From Palaemon carinicauda (lineage: Eukaryota; Arthropoda; Malacostraca; Decapoda; Palaemonidae): a stretch of DNA of 64,000 nt. Location of the stretch: positions 140,547,427 to 140,611,426 of the forward strand of contig NC_090731.1 in NCBI RefSeq assembly GCF_036898095.1, read 5' to 3'. The position numbers were made by a program, and so were the translations under genes. A model generated the notes under the pieces. It was given only the letters and a program-made list of their open reading frames with translations, searched no databases and had not been told where the DNA came from. Shown here one piece after another: positions 34,321 to 46,265 of the stretch (positions are counted from its first letter, which is position 1; each line of letters begins with the position of its first letter).

Positions 34321-34516
34321 GTCCGAGCCATGCTCCAAGTTGGAGGTCTTCCTCCGACTATGGCAGGGACGATCGTAGCTTCGCATGAGCGAGGAAAGAT
34401 CCAGCGGGCAGGAAACAGTTATTCCTTTAAGCCTGAAGGTCAGGGAAAGGCTGAGCGACAGGCTTCATTACCGAGAGCGGAAAGGAGTTTCCTCCCGCCG
34501 AAAGGCAATAAGACCG

Positions 34517-36400
34517 TTATTGCTGGAGAAGAGGCCTCAAGGGAAGAGGTATATCTCCCACGGCACCAACCACCGAAGACTCTTCACTTTGTCTGGAAGA
34601 CCCCTGCGGATGACTATCGCAGATGACGCGACCTCCGTACCGCGACTGTAGCGGGTTGTCTCTTCTTGAGGAGGAGGCGTAGTGTTTCCAGGCATGAAGC
34701 CGAAGCGACGCCCCGGTTTGGGAGAGATGTCGCAGTGTGGTTGTTTGAGTAGTCTGCGCCGTGGGAGAAGCTCTCCCAGGAGTTCCGTCAGGGGAAGCAG
34801 AGGGTCCAGAAACCGTTCTGCACATAGTCCCAGTGGAGCTCTCCCATTGAAAGGTTGACAGACAACCTGGTCTTGTTGAGACCCATTGTCCACAGACAAA
34901 AAGGAGGGAAGACGCAGGCGTCGAAGTTGTCCCACCATCACCGGAATGCATCTTGCCAGAGTCTCGGGGTCTGAGACTGGGGGGAAGAACAGCGGAAGCT
35001 TGAAGTTCCAAGCTGTCGCGATCAGGTCCCCCAGACCAGGACTTGCTGGTTACTCAAGGTCAAAGACCCCCAGGTACACTCTCTCTACGAGGCTCTGCTC
35101 GGATAGTCGGAGAGAACATTCCTCTGCCTGGAATGAGAGAGCCGATGGTGGTATTGAGATAATCTCAATCATCCCGGTATCTCTACTGCAAGATGTGAAG
35201 GTGTGAAAATGCGTCCCCTGCTGGTTAGAACACGCCAGAATCATGAAGTCGACGCGCACGGGGCGACTCGGCAGGAGCTGTAGGATCTGTAGAGGGGCCA
35301 GACTACGGCCCCTAAGCCTGCCTGAATGATGGAGAGGTATCCTTCAGGTCTTGACCATAGGCCTGGACCGGAACATGCACCCCCCCCCCCTTTCCTTTGA
35401 CGAGTCCGAGAACAGCATCAAGAATGTGGGGAAAGGACGAGAATATCCACTACCATCAAGAGGTTCCATAAGTCAACACCCATTGCAGGTCTAATAGTTT
35501 CGCTGGTCCCATAGGGGCCAGGAAGTCCGGTTAAACGTTGCCTGAAACCACCGGAACTTGGACCGCCCCACATGGAACTTATCCTGAGGCGACCGTTCGG
35601 ACTATAGACGGGTCAATGAGGAAAGGAGAACTATGAAACGTTCCAAGGTAGGGCTGAAAGCTCAACTGAAAGGAAGGCTCGGAGGATGTGGCAACAGAAT
35701 CTGGTGTCCCCAGGTGGTAACCCATCCAAGTACCGACCAGAACCGACGTTGCTTAACCTCGCTGGACGGACGAGAAGCGGGGTTTCCAACGTGGTAAGGC
35801 CGTTGACTCAATATCATGGCCAGATACTCCAGATGTTGAGGCAGAAGAAGAGAAGGCTCCAAGCAAAATACCATGAACCCACACTCATGGTAAGCATCCG
35901 GAAGCTTGTCCCGGCGCTGAAGAAGGTCGAACCCGAGCCTACCAGAGTTGACCAGCCCTCCAAAAAGCAGAGGAGGCGGAAGCCTGCACCTGAGCGGCCA
36001 TGAGGAAAACAGGGAGAGTTCCCTGGGGAAAACAACCTGCTATGCCACGGCGGGATAGCCACACTGCATCACAAGCAGGAATACTTGCAGTCTAGGCTGA
36101 ATTCGACGAGCTCCCTGGAGGATGGATGGAATGGAAACTGAAAGTACCCGTCCTTCCGATCCAGGGTTTAAGGAGTCCTGTCGCCTCGTTACCAGTCTGA
36201 TCGATTCTGCTGTTCTACGCTGGCCGAAGTTTGTTCGACAAACTTGATCAGGGCTGAGAGGTCGACTACGGAACTCCCCTCTCAGATCCTTCCTTACAAG
36301 AAAGGATCGACTGAAGAGGCCGGGGGTGAAGCCGTCGATGATCCTATGGAGGACCTTCGCCTAAGGTATGGATCATTCTGCCCAACCGGGCAACTCTTGC
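34517..36400 (-). pseudogene. DIRS D reverse transcriptase / RNase H remnant
   Basis: Nucleotide and partial protein similarity to G is continuous. Examples are QTTTLRHLSQTGASLRLHAW at 34700 and LEPSLLLPQHLEYLAMILSQ at 35830, the latter matching the KSSLLPTQRLVYLGMII thumb segment of G. No reading frame is intact and I could not find the catalytic YLDD box. Confidence 0.7.
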
Positions 36401-37450
36401 CGACGCTATGGCATAGAGGTTCAGAGACACTGAATTCGCTGACAGAGACGGCAGGCACGATATCCTTGGCTGATCACAGAGATTGTGCGGGAAAGGGCAT
36501 CGGGAAGCTGTCATCCGGATGAGTAACCTTAAGCATCCTCCCAGCGAGAAACCTGCAATCCTAGAGTTCGTGAACTCTGCCGCTCCTTTTAGGACTATGC
36601 CCCCCCCGGGGGAGCCTCCCGTGCCATCTGTTCCTGACAGGAGGAAACCGCAATTGGACACCTTGTCCCAGTTGTCGTAGCCGATAACTTAGGCCGACGT
36701 GGTTGAAAGAAAAGGGCGCTGGAGCCCTGCAGAGTCTGGAAGAAAGCGCCTTGGAGGAGTGAAAACGGAAGTCGATTTCTTCCGCATAGCCGCTGTCTAA
36801 GTCTCTGTCCTTGGGCACAAACAAACTCTTCTCAAGGATGGAAGGGTGTCTGAGGTCGTCGACCTCCACAGATGAGACACCCGAAGGAAGCCCTCAGTCA
36901 GCGCGTCCAGATGGTACAACATCGAGCTTGTCCGCAAGTTAGATACTTAACGACGAAAGGCTAAGGTGCCTGAGCTCGAGAGGAGGAAAGTACCCATGAT
37001 CTTCCTGTAGCTTCCTTGAACCAAACCTTGGGCCGTAACTGAGGAGGGAAAGGACCTGGTAAGCCCCGAGAGGAAGGGGTAAGCAGTCACCCCTTGGCCG
37101 ATGGAGAAATCTCAAACGGAAAGCCCCCCCACCAAAAATCCTTCCAGGGAATGACAGGGAAGGGCTAACCCAGGTTCTGGAAAGAGGAGTGTTGCTCAGA
37201 CCTCCCTGAAGTTTCTTCCTATTCTTGCAAGTGCCATGCTCTGCGTTTACGGGGTGAGGCCGTGTTCTGGAAATACGCTCCAGAAGAACTCGCCAGGCTG
37301 GCTTTGCTGCGAAAACCCCAATGGGAATCGTGGTTGCAATCGCCCTGGAGCTCGCGCGATGGTAATTCAAAGATTTGCGCGTGGGCGAACGTGGAAGCGC
37401 CCATGCGCGGTCACGCAGGAACGCAAACGAAGGTGAGCGAAGGAGCGCAG
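36401..37450 (-). pseudogene. DIRS D gag-like C-terminal remnant
   Basis: Lies between the reverse transcriptase remnant and the repeat arrays, where G has gag. Minus-strand frames are open through 36939 but their composition is Arg/Pro/Ser-rich, and only weak similarity to the G gag is visible by eye. The assignment rests mainly on position. Confidence 0.5.
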
Positions 37451-37619
37451 AATGAGGGCGAGCGTGGTAAGAAGGGCGAGAGCTGGTGGTCGGCGAGCGA
37501 TAACCCATAGACGAGCAATGGATACTGCAAGAATTAAGCCGACGTTCGTGCGAAGAAACACTGTAGGTTCGAGCGATGGAACACCGTCGGTTCGCGCGAC
37601 GGAACACCGTCGGTTCGCG

Positions 37620-37890
37620 CGCGGGCGAACATTGGAGAGCATGTGCGCGGACGCGCATGAGCGTAGACGTGCAGGCACGTGGGCGCGCAGGCGAATGATC
37701 GCGCGGGCGTGCAGGCAAGCGGTCGCGCGGGCGCGCAGGCAAGCGGTCGCGCGGGCGCGCAGGCAAGCGGTCGCGCGGGCGAACGGTCGCGCGGGCGAAC
37801 GGTCGCGCGGGCGAACGGTCGCGCGGGCGAACGGTCGCGCGGGCGATCGGTCGCGCGGGCGAACGGTCACGCGGGCGAATGGTCGTGAGG
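37620..37890. repeat. GC-rich short tandem repeats in gag of DIRS D
   Basis: Two related periods: a 24-bp unit containing GCGCGCAGGCAAGCGGTCGC (three copies from about 37705) and a 16-bp unit GGTCGCGCGGGCGAAC (several copies, about 37770-37865). Confidence 0.85.
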
Positions 37891-38090
37891 GTGGGCAGGT
37901 GAATGAGCGCGAGTCCGAGGCGGCGAACGCAAGCGTTAGCGCGATGGCGAGGAAACGCGCTGCCGCGTGGGCGAGGAAGACCGCTGGCGATATGGATCAA
38001 CAGGCAATCGGTGGTGAGCTGGTGAGCGCTAACGCGCAGGTTGGCAATTGCGCGTTGTGGCATGTCGACGCGTTGGCGAGTGATGGGGAG

Positions 38091-38895
38091 CAGCATGCGC
38101 GGGTGGGCGATCGCGCGATGGGGAACAGCATGCGCGGGTGGGCGATCGCGCGATGGCGAGCAGCATGCGCGGGTGGGCGATCGCGCGATGGCGAGCAGCA
38201 TCCGCGGGTGGGCGATCGCGCGATGGCGAGCAGCATGCGCGGGTGGGCGATCGCGCGATGGCGAGCAGCATCCGCGGGTGGGCGATCGCGCGATGGCGAG
38301 CAGCATGCGCGGGTGGGCGATCGCGCGATGGCGAGCAGCATCCGCGGGTGGGCGATCGCGCGATGGCGAGCAGCATGCGCGGGTGGGCGATCGCGCGATG
38401 GCGAGCAGCATGCGCGGGTGGGCGATCGCGCGATGGCGAGCAGCATGCGCGGGTGGGCGATCGCGCGATGGCGAGCAGCATGCGCGGGTGGGCGATCGCG
38501 CGATGGCGAGCAGCATGCGCGGGTGGGCGATCGCGCGATGGCGAGCAGCATGCGCGGGTGGGCGATCGCGCGATGGCGAGCAGCATGCGCGGGTGGGCGA
38601 TCGCGCGATGGCGAGCAGCATGCGCGGGTGGGCGATCGCGCGATGGCGAGCAGCATGCGCAGGTGGGCGATCGCGCGATGGCGAGCAGCATGCGCAGGTG
38701 GGCGATCGCGCGATGGCGAGCAGCATCCGCAGGTGGGCGATCGCGCGATGGCGAGCAGCATCCGCAGGTGGGCGATCGCGCGATGGCGAGCAGCATCCGC
38801 AGGTGGGCGATCGCGCGATGGCGAGCAGCATCCGCAGGTGGGCGATCGCTCGATGGCGAGCAGCATGCGCAGGTGGGCGATCGCGCGATGGCGAG
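38091..38895. repeat. 35-bp tandem array, 23 copies
   Basis: CAGCATGCGCGGGTGGGCGA starts a new unit every 35 bases from 38091 to 38861. Variants alternate GCATGCGCGGG, GCATCCGCGGG and, towards the right end, GCAGG. Each unit contains the palindrome GCGATCGC. Since 35 is not a multiple of three, each strand is read through all three frames, and all six frames are open over the array. Long apparent proteins here (up to 630 codons) are products of the repeat. Confidence 0.95.
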
Positions 38896-39019
38896 CAAGT
38901 GTTCCTTCAGAAGTGTTGGAGAACGTTGGCGTGCCAGCTGTAACACACGCAGGCGATCCGGAGATCGCCGACGTGTAGAACGCTGTTGAATAGGCGATAC
39001 TAAAATCGCCTGTGCGCGC

Positions 39020-39120
39020 TGGCGAGCAGGTGAACGCTGGCGAGCAGGTGATCGCTGGCGAGCAGGTGATCGCTGGCGAGCTGATGATCGCTGGCGAGCT
39101 GATGATCGCTGACGAGCAGA
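39020..39120. repeat. 18-bp tandem repeat
   Basis: CGCTGGCGAGCAGGTGATCG and close variants repeat with an 18-bp spacing about five times. Confidence 0.85.
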
Positions 39121-40060
39121 AGGCAACGCGTGGAAGCCTGCGCATAGAAGAAGAGTCCCTGACCCAGACCTGAACCGAAGTTCTAGATCGCAAGGGTGAA
39201 CGTGGGCGCACAGGGCGCGTAACAGGAACCAACAGGAACAGCAGGGATGATCATCATGAGAGCGCTGACGAACAGGAGAGCGCTAGCGAAAGAAGAGCGC
39301 TAGCGATCAGGAAGCGCTGATGAGCAGGAGAGCGCCTGTGCACTAACACTGAGCAGGAGCAGGAGAGAACACCGCAGAAGGGCGCGCAGGGGAACCCTGA
39401 CACGCAAGGGAAGAACCCCCGTGGAAGGCAACCCTTTGCCCCGAAGGGAACGTTGTCCGTCGGGAGACAGATGTCCATCGGAAGACCGTAGCCTGTCCGC
39501 CGGGAGACTGATGTCCGTTGGAAGACCGTTGTCCGTCGGGAAGACCGTTGCCCGTCGGAAGACGAGATCAGACTGCTGTCCATCTGCACCAAGGCGGAAG
39601 ATCAAGAAAAAGAAGTTGTAGGCTGCAAACGGAGATTCAAAAAGGCGCCACTTAGCACCCTTATAGGGAGATGAGAGGCCCTTACGACAAGGCGGACGGT
39701 GGGCCTTACGGCGAGGGAGGCCAACAGCAACAGCAGCAGAAGAATCCTCCGAAGAGGAGTCTCTATGAGTGTACTCTCTCGCGAACCAAAGAGAAACACA
39801 TCGTAGAAGAGACTGGTCAGCCAGTGACCTAAAAGGAGCAATCCTCCGAAGAGGAGCTCCTGCAGTTGCCCAGCCCCTTGAGCGAAACTGCAGGTGTGAC
39901 CGCTCAGCACCAAGAGCATAGTCGCACGAAAAAAAGGCAAGAGAAGAACCCCCAAAAGGGAAAAAACTCAAGCCTGGACAGGAAAAAAAAGTTCCCTCGG
40001 AAGGAAAGTTACCCGCCCAAGGAGGCAAGCCTCCTGAGAGTTCTAAAATGAACTGGAGAG
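39121..40060 (-). pseudogene. DIRS D gag-like N-terminal remnant
   Basis: GC-rich, with partial minus-strand frames (40028-39300). A short imperfect repeat with GGAAGACCGTTGTCCGTCGG occurs at 39450-39560. Placed by order relative to G; no diagnostic motif survives. Confidence 0.45.
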
Positions 40061-40771
40061 CTCTCCGTCGTCACGGGAGTACTTCCAGTAGAAGGAGACA
40101 CGCCCCTGACGAAAATACAAGAGGGGAGGCAGCAAGAGCCGAATCCCCAGGCCTCAACAAGACAGCTCACACCGTTGCCATATTACAGAAACGAACTAGA
40201 TCGGTAACTGTAAAAAAATAAAACAAAAAACATTAGTACACATTCATTCCCCCGGGAAGGCTCCGAAGAGGAATCCCGAGGGAAAGGAAACAAGAATTAC
40301 ACAACAGGCACGTGCCCTCACAACCACTTACACTCACGGAAGGAGAGCTATAACCAAAACAGAATTATAACAATTATAATTATGAAACTATGTAATTTAA
40401 AAATGAATGAACACTAAAGAAAGAACGAAACCCCCGAAAGGAATCGTTCTACAAGCTGAAAAAAACAACTACAATTAGATTCATAAACTAATTGAGACAA
40501 ACGTACGGCGTAGCAACCGCCCCACACGGAAAGGAAGCTACAAGGGCGTAGTAACACGTAGTAAAAGGGTAAACGACCTCAAGAGAGAGAGAGAAAGACC
40601 GGAGTCAAACTCGATCGCCACCATAAAATTCCGCCGTGGTGGCCTAACTGCCGAGGACACCACGTAGAAATCGTACACTACACACACAAATCTGAAAATG
40701 AAACTTACTGATTTCTATACTCAAATATATATACAAACATGAAAACATGTTTACATATATAGAGTAAAAGG
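40061..40771. other. DIRS D 5' untranslated region
   Basis: No open frame. Ends in AT-rich sequence directly at the left terminus of DIRS E. The short stretch CTGATTTCTATACTCAAATA resembles 16560 next to the Tigger insertion, supporting the link between fragment J and family 2. Confidence 0.55.
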
Positions 40772-41110
40772 AAAATGGAGTTTTTATGATAAAACAAAGT
40801 TTTATGAATACTTACCTGGCAGTTATATATATATAGCTGATATCTCTAAATCGGCAGAATTTTTCAAAACGAGGCAACCGCCTTGTGGTGGTTGGGAGGT
40901 AGGTGGTAACACCCGTCACAGGGTGGTCCAAGGAATCATTCCCGTGTCCAAGACTTCAGTTCATCTATGCCTGACCTGTCTCCTGAGGGGAGGTGGGTGG
41001 GCCTTAGAATATATATATAACTGCCAGGTAAGTATTCATAAAACTTTTGTTTTATCATAAAAACTCCATTTTTATGAATAGTACTTACCTGGCAGTTATA
41101 TATATATATA
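40772..41110. repeat. DIRS E left terminal repeat and ICR
   Basis: ACTTACCTGGCAGTTATATA at 40811, inverted copy TATAACTGCCAGGTAAGTAT at about 41017, and a third unit TACTTACCTGGCAGTTATAT at about 41083. The last two form a long imperfect palindrome around TTTTATCATAAAAACTCCAT. Confidence 0.88.
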
Positions 41111-41529
41111 GCTGATTCACACACTTGGAGGAGGGAAACAGACAGTAAACATTGTTGGGGAAACAACAAAAGAGTTGTAGGAGATAAAAACACCTTGATT
41201 CCTTGCCTGCTAAGGTAGCTGATTCAAAGGTACAGCCTTTAGAGTGGCTTTCCCTTAGGAGAGTTTATCCAGGAGTAAGCCTGCAAAGCTGCAAAAAACT
41301 CAATCAAGTCTGTCAAAGGGATAAGACCAACAACTTCACTAGACTTCAGAAACTACCTTCGCCCCATTTAATAAAAACTGCAACCTTACTCAAACTAACC
41401 ACCTAACCCTGCAACATAGACATAAACTATCTATCTAGACTGAGGGAACCGCACCACAAGACGAAGTCCACAGACCATCATAAAAACACAAACCCTCATA
41501 CATGCATATAAACCAAGGTTGAGTGGGGT

Positions 41530-42560
41530 TATTAACTCCTTTGCCTAATACAGAAACCGCAGCTATGTATGGGCCCAAGGTATAGCACTTACCAAAGTCT
41601 ACTCTCACCTCTCTAAGTTAATGAGAAGCGAAGACAGAGTTGCTCCTCCAGAAAATAGCATCCATGAATAGCCTAACTAACATATATTCCTGATATGCCA
41701 GAGAGGTAGCAATGGCTCTCACTTCGTGAGCCCGTAATTTCAACAGGGCGAAGTGTTCCTCCTCACATAAGAGGTGGGCTTCCCTAATTTTCTCCCTCAG
41801 GAAAAAGGACAAAGCATACTTAGACAGGGGTTTTTGGCGGATCTTTCACTAAACACCATAACAAGTTGGATGCACAGCTTACGTTCATAGTGTGAGCCAA
41901 AAAAAAAAAACGTTGAGGGACCTAACTGGGCAGAGGAGTCTTTCCTTCTCTCGACCCACTAGGTTCGTCAGGTTAATGACATCAAACGTCGTAGGACAGG
42001 GTTACGAAGGGTTCTCGCTCTTTACGAGAAAGATGAACCTTAAGGCACAAACTGCCCTATCCTAATTGAAGTTCACCCTCTTCCCAATCGCCTGGACTTC
42101 GCTGACCTCTTGGCATTCGCTAGAGTCATAAGGGAGAGGGTTTCTTTGCTACAACCCAAAGAGAGGCTAGCGAGATAGGTTCAAATTTCTTGGAGCACAG
42201 AAACTTAAACACCACATCCAGGTTTAAGAGTACCTATTACGTCGACTGAAAAGACCCAATGAGGTCCTGCAAATCATGATTTTGGGACAACTCTAGGCCT
42301 CTATGCCTAAAGACGGCGGAGAGCATACTGCTGTATCCATTGATGGTAGATACAGCCAGCTTAGCATCCTGTCTGAGGTACAAGAAGTAGTCTGCAATCT
42401 GGCTCAGAGAGGTAGTGGATGAGGAAACTTGTGCCGCCTGCACCAAGCTCTAAAGGTCTCCCACCTAGATCGGTAGACTCTTTGTGAAGAGATCCTCCTT
42501 GCTCTGGCGATAGATTTCGTCGCTTGTGCCGAAAAGCCTTGAGATCTGACAAGCTTCTAG
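41530..42560 (-). pseudogene. DIRS E tyrosine recombinase (broken)
   Basis: The C-terminal block 41812-41618 keeps LRAHEVRAIATSLAY with His and Arg, and RSNSVFASH just before the Tyr position. The N-terminal block 42446-42237 reads SSSTTSLSQIADYFLYLRQD and STINGYSSMLSAVFRHRGLE. The region between (42236-41813), with the first Arg box, is frameshifted. Confidence 0.82.
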
Positions 42561-43150
42561 TCAGTCTGAAGGAAGACAGTTGAGAGCAAGGGGGGTAAGA
42601 TGATACCTCTCGAAGTGGGGCTGTTTGAGAAGATCTGGACTTGCCGAAGTCTTCTTGGGAAGACCATCAACATGCCCATCACTTCCGAAAACCATTCCCT
42701 AGCAGGCCAGAATGGAGACGCTAGGATCATTCGCCCCGAATCGAGGAGAGCGAATTTCCTGAAGACCAGATTGATGATCTCGAACGGGGGCAACTCAAAC
42801 ATCTCCACCCCCGTCCAATCCATCAGGAAGGAGTCCACTGCTACAGCTTCCTCGTCCTGGACTAGGGAGCAGCAGTAGGGGATCCTCTTCTTCCAGTTGG
42901 AGGCAAAAAGGTCTGTTACAAGTCTGCCCCACAACATCCAGAGACTGACAGACTTGCGGGTTGAGAGACCATTCTGAGGGAAAAACAAGTCTCTTCCTGC
43001 TGAGCATGTTTGCCCCGATGTTTCTTGCCCTAGAACAAACCTCCTTTCTAGATCCAAGAAATCAGAACGAAGGCGTCCTTGATCTCGACACACGATTCGA
43101 CTAGTGTCATCACGAAGTCCTAGATTCTCATGTTCAAAGTCATGCCTCAT
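42557..43150 (-). pseudogene. DIRS E RNase H C-terminus and methyltransferase-like part
   Basis: Open for 197 codons. Shows VTDLFASNWKKRIPYCCSLV, DSFLMDWTGVEMFELPPFEI and FWPAREWFSEVMGMLMVFP, comparable to DIRS F. The segment normally preceding it (RNase H catalytic core and reverse transcriptase palm) is gone. The sequence passes into 24-bp repeats at about 43160. Confidence 0.78.
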
Positions 43151-43159
43151 GCTAGAACT

Positions 43160-43290
43160 TCGACGTCGAGCGTCCTGAAAGACGAGGCGCCGATCGTCCT
43201 GTAAGACCTGGCGCCGATAGTCCTGTAAGACGTGGTGCCAAAAGTCCTGTAAGACGTGGAGCCGAGAGGTTAACAGAGCGAGACACTGAA
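43160..43290 (-). repeat. 24-bp repeats next to the RNase H fragment of DIRS E
   Basis: CGTCCTGAAAGACGAGGCGC, then CGTCCTGTAAGACCTGGCGC and further variants, follow each other at 24 bp. The core GTCCTG is shared with the gag arrays at 44214 and 54759, so this is gag-type sequence displaced to the RNase H junction. Confidence 0.82.
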
Positions 43291-43383
43291 CGTTCTAAAA
43301 AACAAGGTGCTGAGCGTCCTGGTGTCAGAAGAGACTCTTCTTGTTGACAGGAAGACCTAATTATTCGATAGGCTCAACGTTAT

Positions 43384-43960
43384 CTAAAAATCCAGATACA
43401 GGGACGCTCTGATTTCTCCAGAGAGCAGTATTCCGCTACATAAAGCAAAAGTTACGTGAACATGAGAGGGGAGGAGCTGAGACCAAAACACACGCCCGAA
43501 ACTGACCCATTCTACACCCGTTCTTCCTTGTAAACAAACCTCAGATAAAGTTTGATTGCATAGCCTGCCACTTAGACTCCTCTCTAGAACTGGGAGAGAG
43601 AATCGTTGTAGCAAAAAACTAAAGGAGGTTTCCCTATAAAAGGAAAAAGTAATCCTCCTTCAGAAGAAGTACTGACCAAAGGTCTGCTCCCCTCTTCTCC
43701 AAAGACTTTGAAGTCTCCATAGAGGACTTTGACTTCTGAACGAAGGCGTAAAGAGCATTTACGTCCAGGACCGGACAAAAGACTCCCTCTCCCAAAAGAG
43801 AGAGACTGAAGTTGCAAAGTCGGTTAGCCGGAAAAGTCTTATCGGAGTAACTAACAAAGGAGGATTCACTAGGAAAAAGATTTCGCATCCATCCCAGAAA
43901 AAACACGGACCAAAGGTCTGCTCCTCTCCTCTCCCAAGCTCGCCAGAAGTAGCAAAGTCT
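43384..43960 (-). pseudogene. DIRS E reverse transcriptase N-terminal fragment
   Basis: Reads CPVLDVNALYAFVQKSKSSM (43906-43634), the first reverse transcriptase block, then traces of the following region in 43614-43384. The YLDD palm is absent. Confidence 0.68.
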
Positions 43961-44213
43961 GGCTCTTACTGTTGTTAGTCATCAAAGGTTTCTGTTTTAA
44001 GAAACAAAAATTAATATATTCTTAAAGCTCCATTAATGACCACGTGAAAACTCAGAGGGTGAGGAACATGGAGCAACAGAACTTAGGATCCTCTCCTTCT
44101 GTTAACCTCAAACAATTCAACAGGAGAAAAGTGATCACTAAAGTCATCCTTGACAAAGATCTTATAAGACGTGGCGTCGCCCTGAAAGAACAAGTCGGCG
44201 ATCGTCCTATTAT

Positions 44214-45420
44214 CCTGAAAGACGAGGCTGCCCTCGTCCCGAAAGACGAGGCTGCACTCGCCCCGAATGACGAGGCTGCACTCGCCCCGAAAGACGAGGC
44301 TGCACTCGCCCCCGAAAGACGAGGCTGCACTCGCCCCGAAAGACGAGGCTGCACTCGCCCCCGAAAGACGAGGCTGCACTCGCCCCCGAAAGACGAGGCT
44401 GCACTCGCCCCTGAAAGACGAGGCTGCACTCGCCCCCGAAAGACGAGGCTGCACTCGCCCCGAAAGACGAGGCAGCATACGCCCCGAAAGACGAGGCTGC
44501 ACTCGCCCCGAAAGACGAGGCTGCCCTGAAAGACGAGGCTGCACTCGCCCTGAAAGACGAGGCTGCACTCGCCCTGAAAGACGAGGCTGCATTTGCCCTG
44601 AAAGACGAGGCTGCATTCGTCCTGAAAGACGAGGCTGCATTCGTCCTGAAAGACGAGGCTGCATTCGCCCTGAAAGACGAGGCTGCATTCGCCCTGAAAG
44701 ACGAGGCTGCATTCGTCCTGAAAGACGAGGTAGCATTCGCCCTGAAAGACGAGGCAGCATTCGCCCTGAAAGACGAGGCTGCACTCGTCCAGAAAGACGA
44801 GGCAGCATTCGCCCTGAAAGACGAGGCTGCACTCGTCCTGAAAGACGAGGCAGCATTCGCCCTGAAAGACGAGGCTGCATTCGCCCTGAAAGACGAGGCT
44901 GCATTCGTCCTGAAAGACGAGGCTGCATTCGCCCTGAAAGACGAGGCTGCATTCGTCCTGAAAGACGAGGCTGCATTCACCCTGAAAGACATGGCTGCAT
45001 TCGTCCTGAAAGACGAGGCAGCATTCGCCCTGAAAGACGAGGCTGCATTAGTCCTGAAAGACGAGGCAGCATTCGTCCTGAAAGACGAGGCTGCATTCGC
45101 CCCGAAAGACGAGGCTGTATTTGCCCTGAAAGACGAGGCAGCATTCGCCCTGAAAGACGAGGCAGCATTCGCCCTGAAAGACGAGGCTGCATTCGTCCTG
45201 ACAGACGAGGCAGCATTCGTCCTGACAGACGAGACAGCATTCGCCCTGAAAGACGAGGCTGCATTCGTCCTGACAGACGAGGCAGCATTCGTCCTGACAG
45301 ACGAGGCAGCATTCGCCCTGAAAGACGAGGCTGCATTAGTCCTGAAAGACGAGGCAGCATTCGTCCTGAAAGACGAGGCTGCATTCGCCCTGAAAGACGA
45401 GGCTGCATTCGTCCTGTCTT
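44214..45420 (-). repeat. 24-bp tandem array, about 50 copies, in gag of DIRS E
   Basis: GAAAGACGAGGCTGCATTCG-type units repeat every 24 bp across 1.2 kb, with occasional 25-bp units at the left (44300-44460). Variants alternate CTGCATTCG, CAGCATTCG and CTGCACTCG. The period is eight codons; all frames stay open because the unit contains no stop, giving artificial frames of up to 395 codons. Confidence 0.95.
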
Positions 45421-45581
45421 GAAAGACTTAGCGCCGAGCGTTAAGGCAAAATGATATTCCTTATGCAGCTCGGCGCGTTCGGTTCCGACCAGAGGGTTCA
45501 TAAGGCCGACTGGCGCTCTGGGACAAAAACCGAGTCAATGATGGTTTGTAAGCATTGATATTAGCAGCAAATATCTATGAC

Positions 45582-45893
45582 TTAAAGTATTGCCATTAAA
45601 ATCAAAAGTGATGCAATGCAAAACTCTAAAAGCAGTGTAAGAATCTTAACGTTCAACGCTCTTTGCTTTCCCATGGCAAGGACGAGCATTCTTGGGAACG
45701 TTAACAGGAACGCTCGCGAGGGCGTTTGCTCGTGAGCTAACGCCTCTCGTTTCCTTTCGCCGATCGACATTCCTTCTCCCATGGGCCGGGGAGCTTGGAA
45801 GAGGTCTAAGGCTAGGAAAACAATGTCCCTGTGCTGAAAGAATCCAATGCCTAATTTAGCACTGAAAACTTGCACTATTAAACTCTTACACAA
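45582..45893 (-). pseudogene. DIRS E gag N-terminal remnant
   Basis: Contains QAPRPMGEGMSIGERKREAL and AHEQTPSRAFLLTFPRMLV, matching the segment in DIRS B near 15900. No Cys-rich leader is visible upstream. Confidence 0.65.
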
Positions 45894-46029
45894 AAAACCA
45901 TAATTAGTCCTGCCCGTTGTGAGAGATCTTATTCTTCTGCCACGGGCTTGAATGAGAAAGCAAAATCGTCTCTAGTACTTGCTATATAAACTGTAACAAA
46001 ATATTTTTATAAAATATTAAACTGACATT

Positions 46030-46265
46030 TCCATAATAAAATGGAGTTTTTATGATGAAACAGTTTTATGAATACTTACCTGGCAGTTATAAACTTCAAA
46101 CATACTTACCCGGCGGTCACAAAAAGATAAAACCACCGGGCAAGAGTCGAGATTAAAAATAAATGTTGAACACACTCACCCGGTAGTTACATATAACCAC
46201 CGGTAAAATTAAATGTCATAAATACCTACCCGGTAGTTACATACAAACGCCGGGAAAGTTATACG
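46030..46265. repeat. Cluster of terminal-repeat-like remnants in the DIRS E 5' region
   Basis: Four units in a row resemble family 1 end motifs: TACTTACCTGGCAGTTATAA (46072), CATACTTACCCGGCGGTCAC (about 46100), ACTCACCCGGTAGTTACATA and CCTACCCGGTAGTTACATAC. Each of the last three has a short inverted partner (ACCACCGG or CGCCGGG) a few bases on, so each could fold into a small hairpin. Confidence 0.7.

Noticed and set aside
38091..38895. CRISPR array
   Set aside because: Units are 35 bp, contiguous and without unique spacers, and the context is a eukaryotic retrotransposon.
36939..39232. Very long apparent proteins on both strands (up to 630 codons)
   Set aside because: They are translations of the 35-bp array and neighbouring GC-rich repeats, open in every frame. 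No domain or non-repeat core supports a real protein.
44083..45501. Frames of 174-395 codons with octapeptide repeats such as KDEAAFVL, ERRGCIRP and SGRMQPRL
   Set aside because: They come from the 24-bp array, which lacks stops in several frames on both strands. Only the minus-strand gag frame has a biological precedent, and it is broken here.
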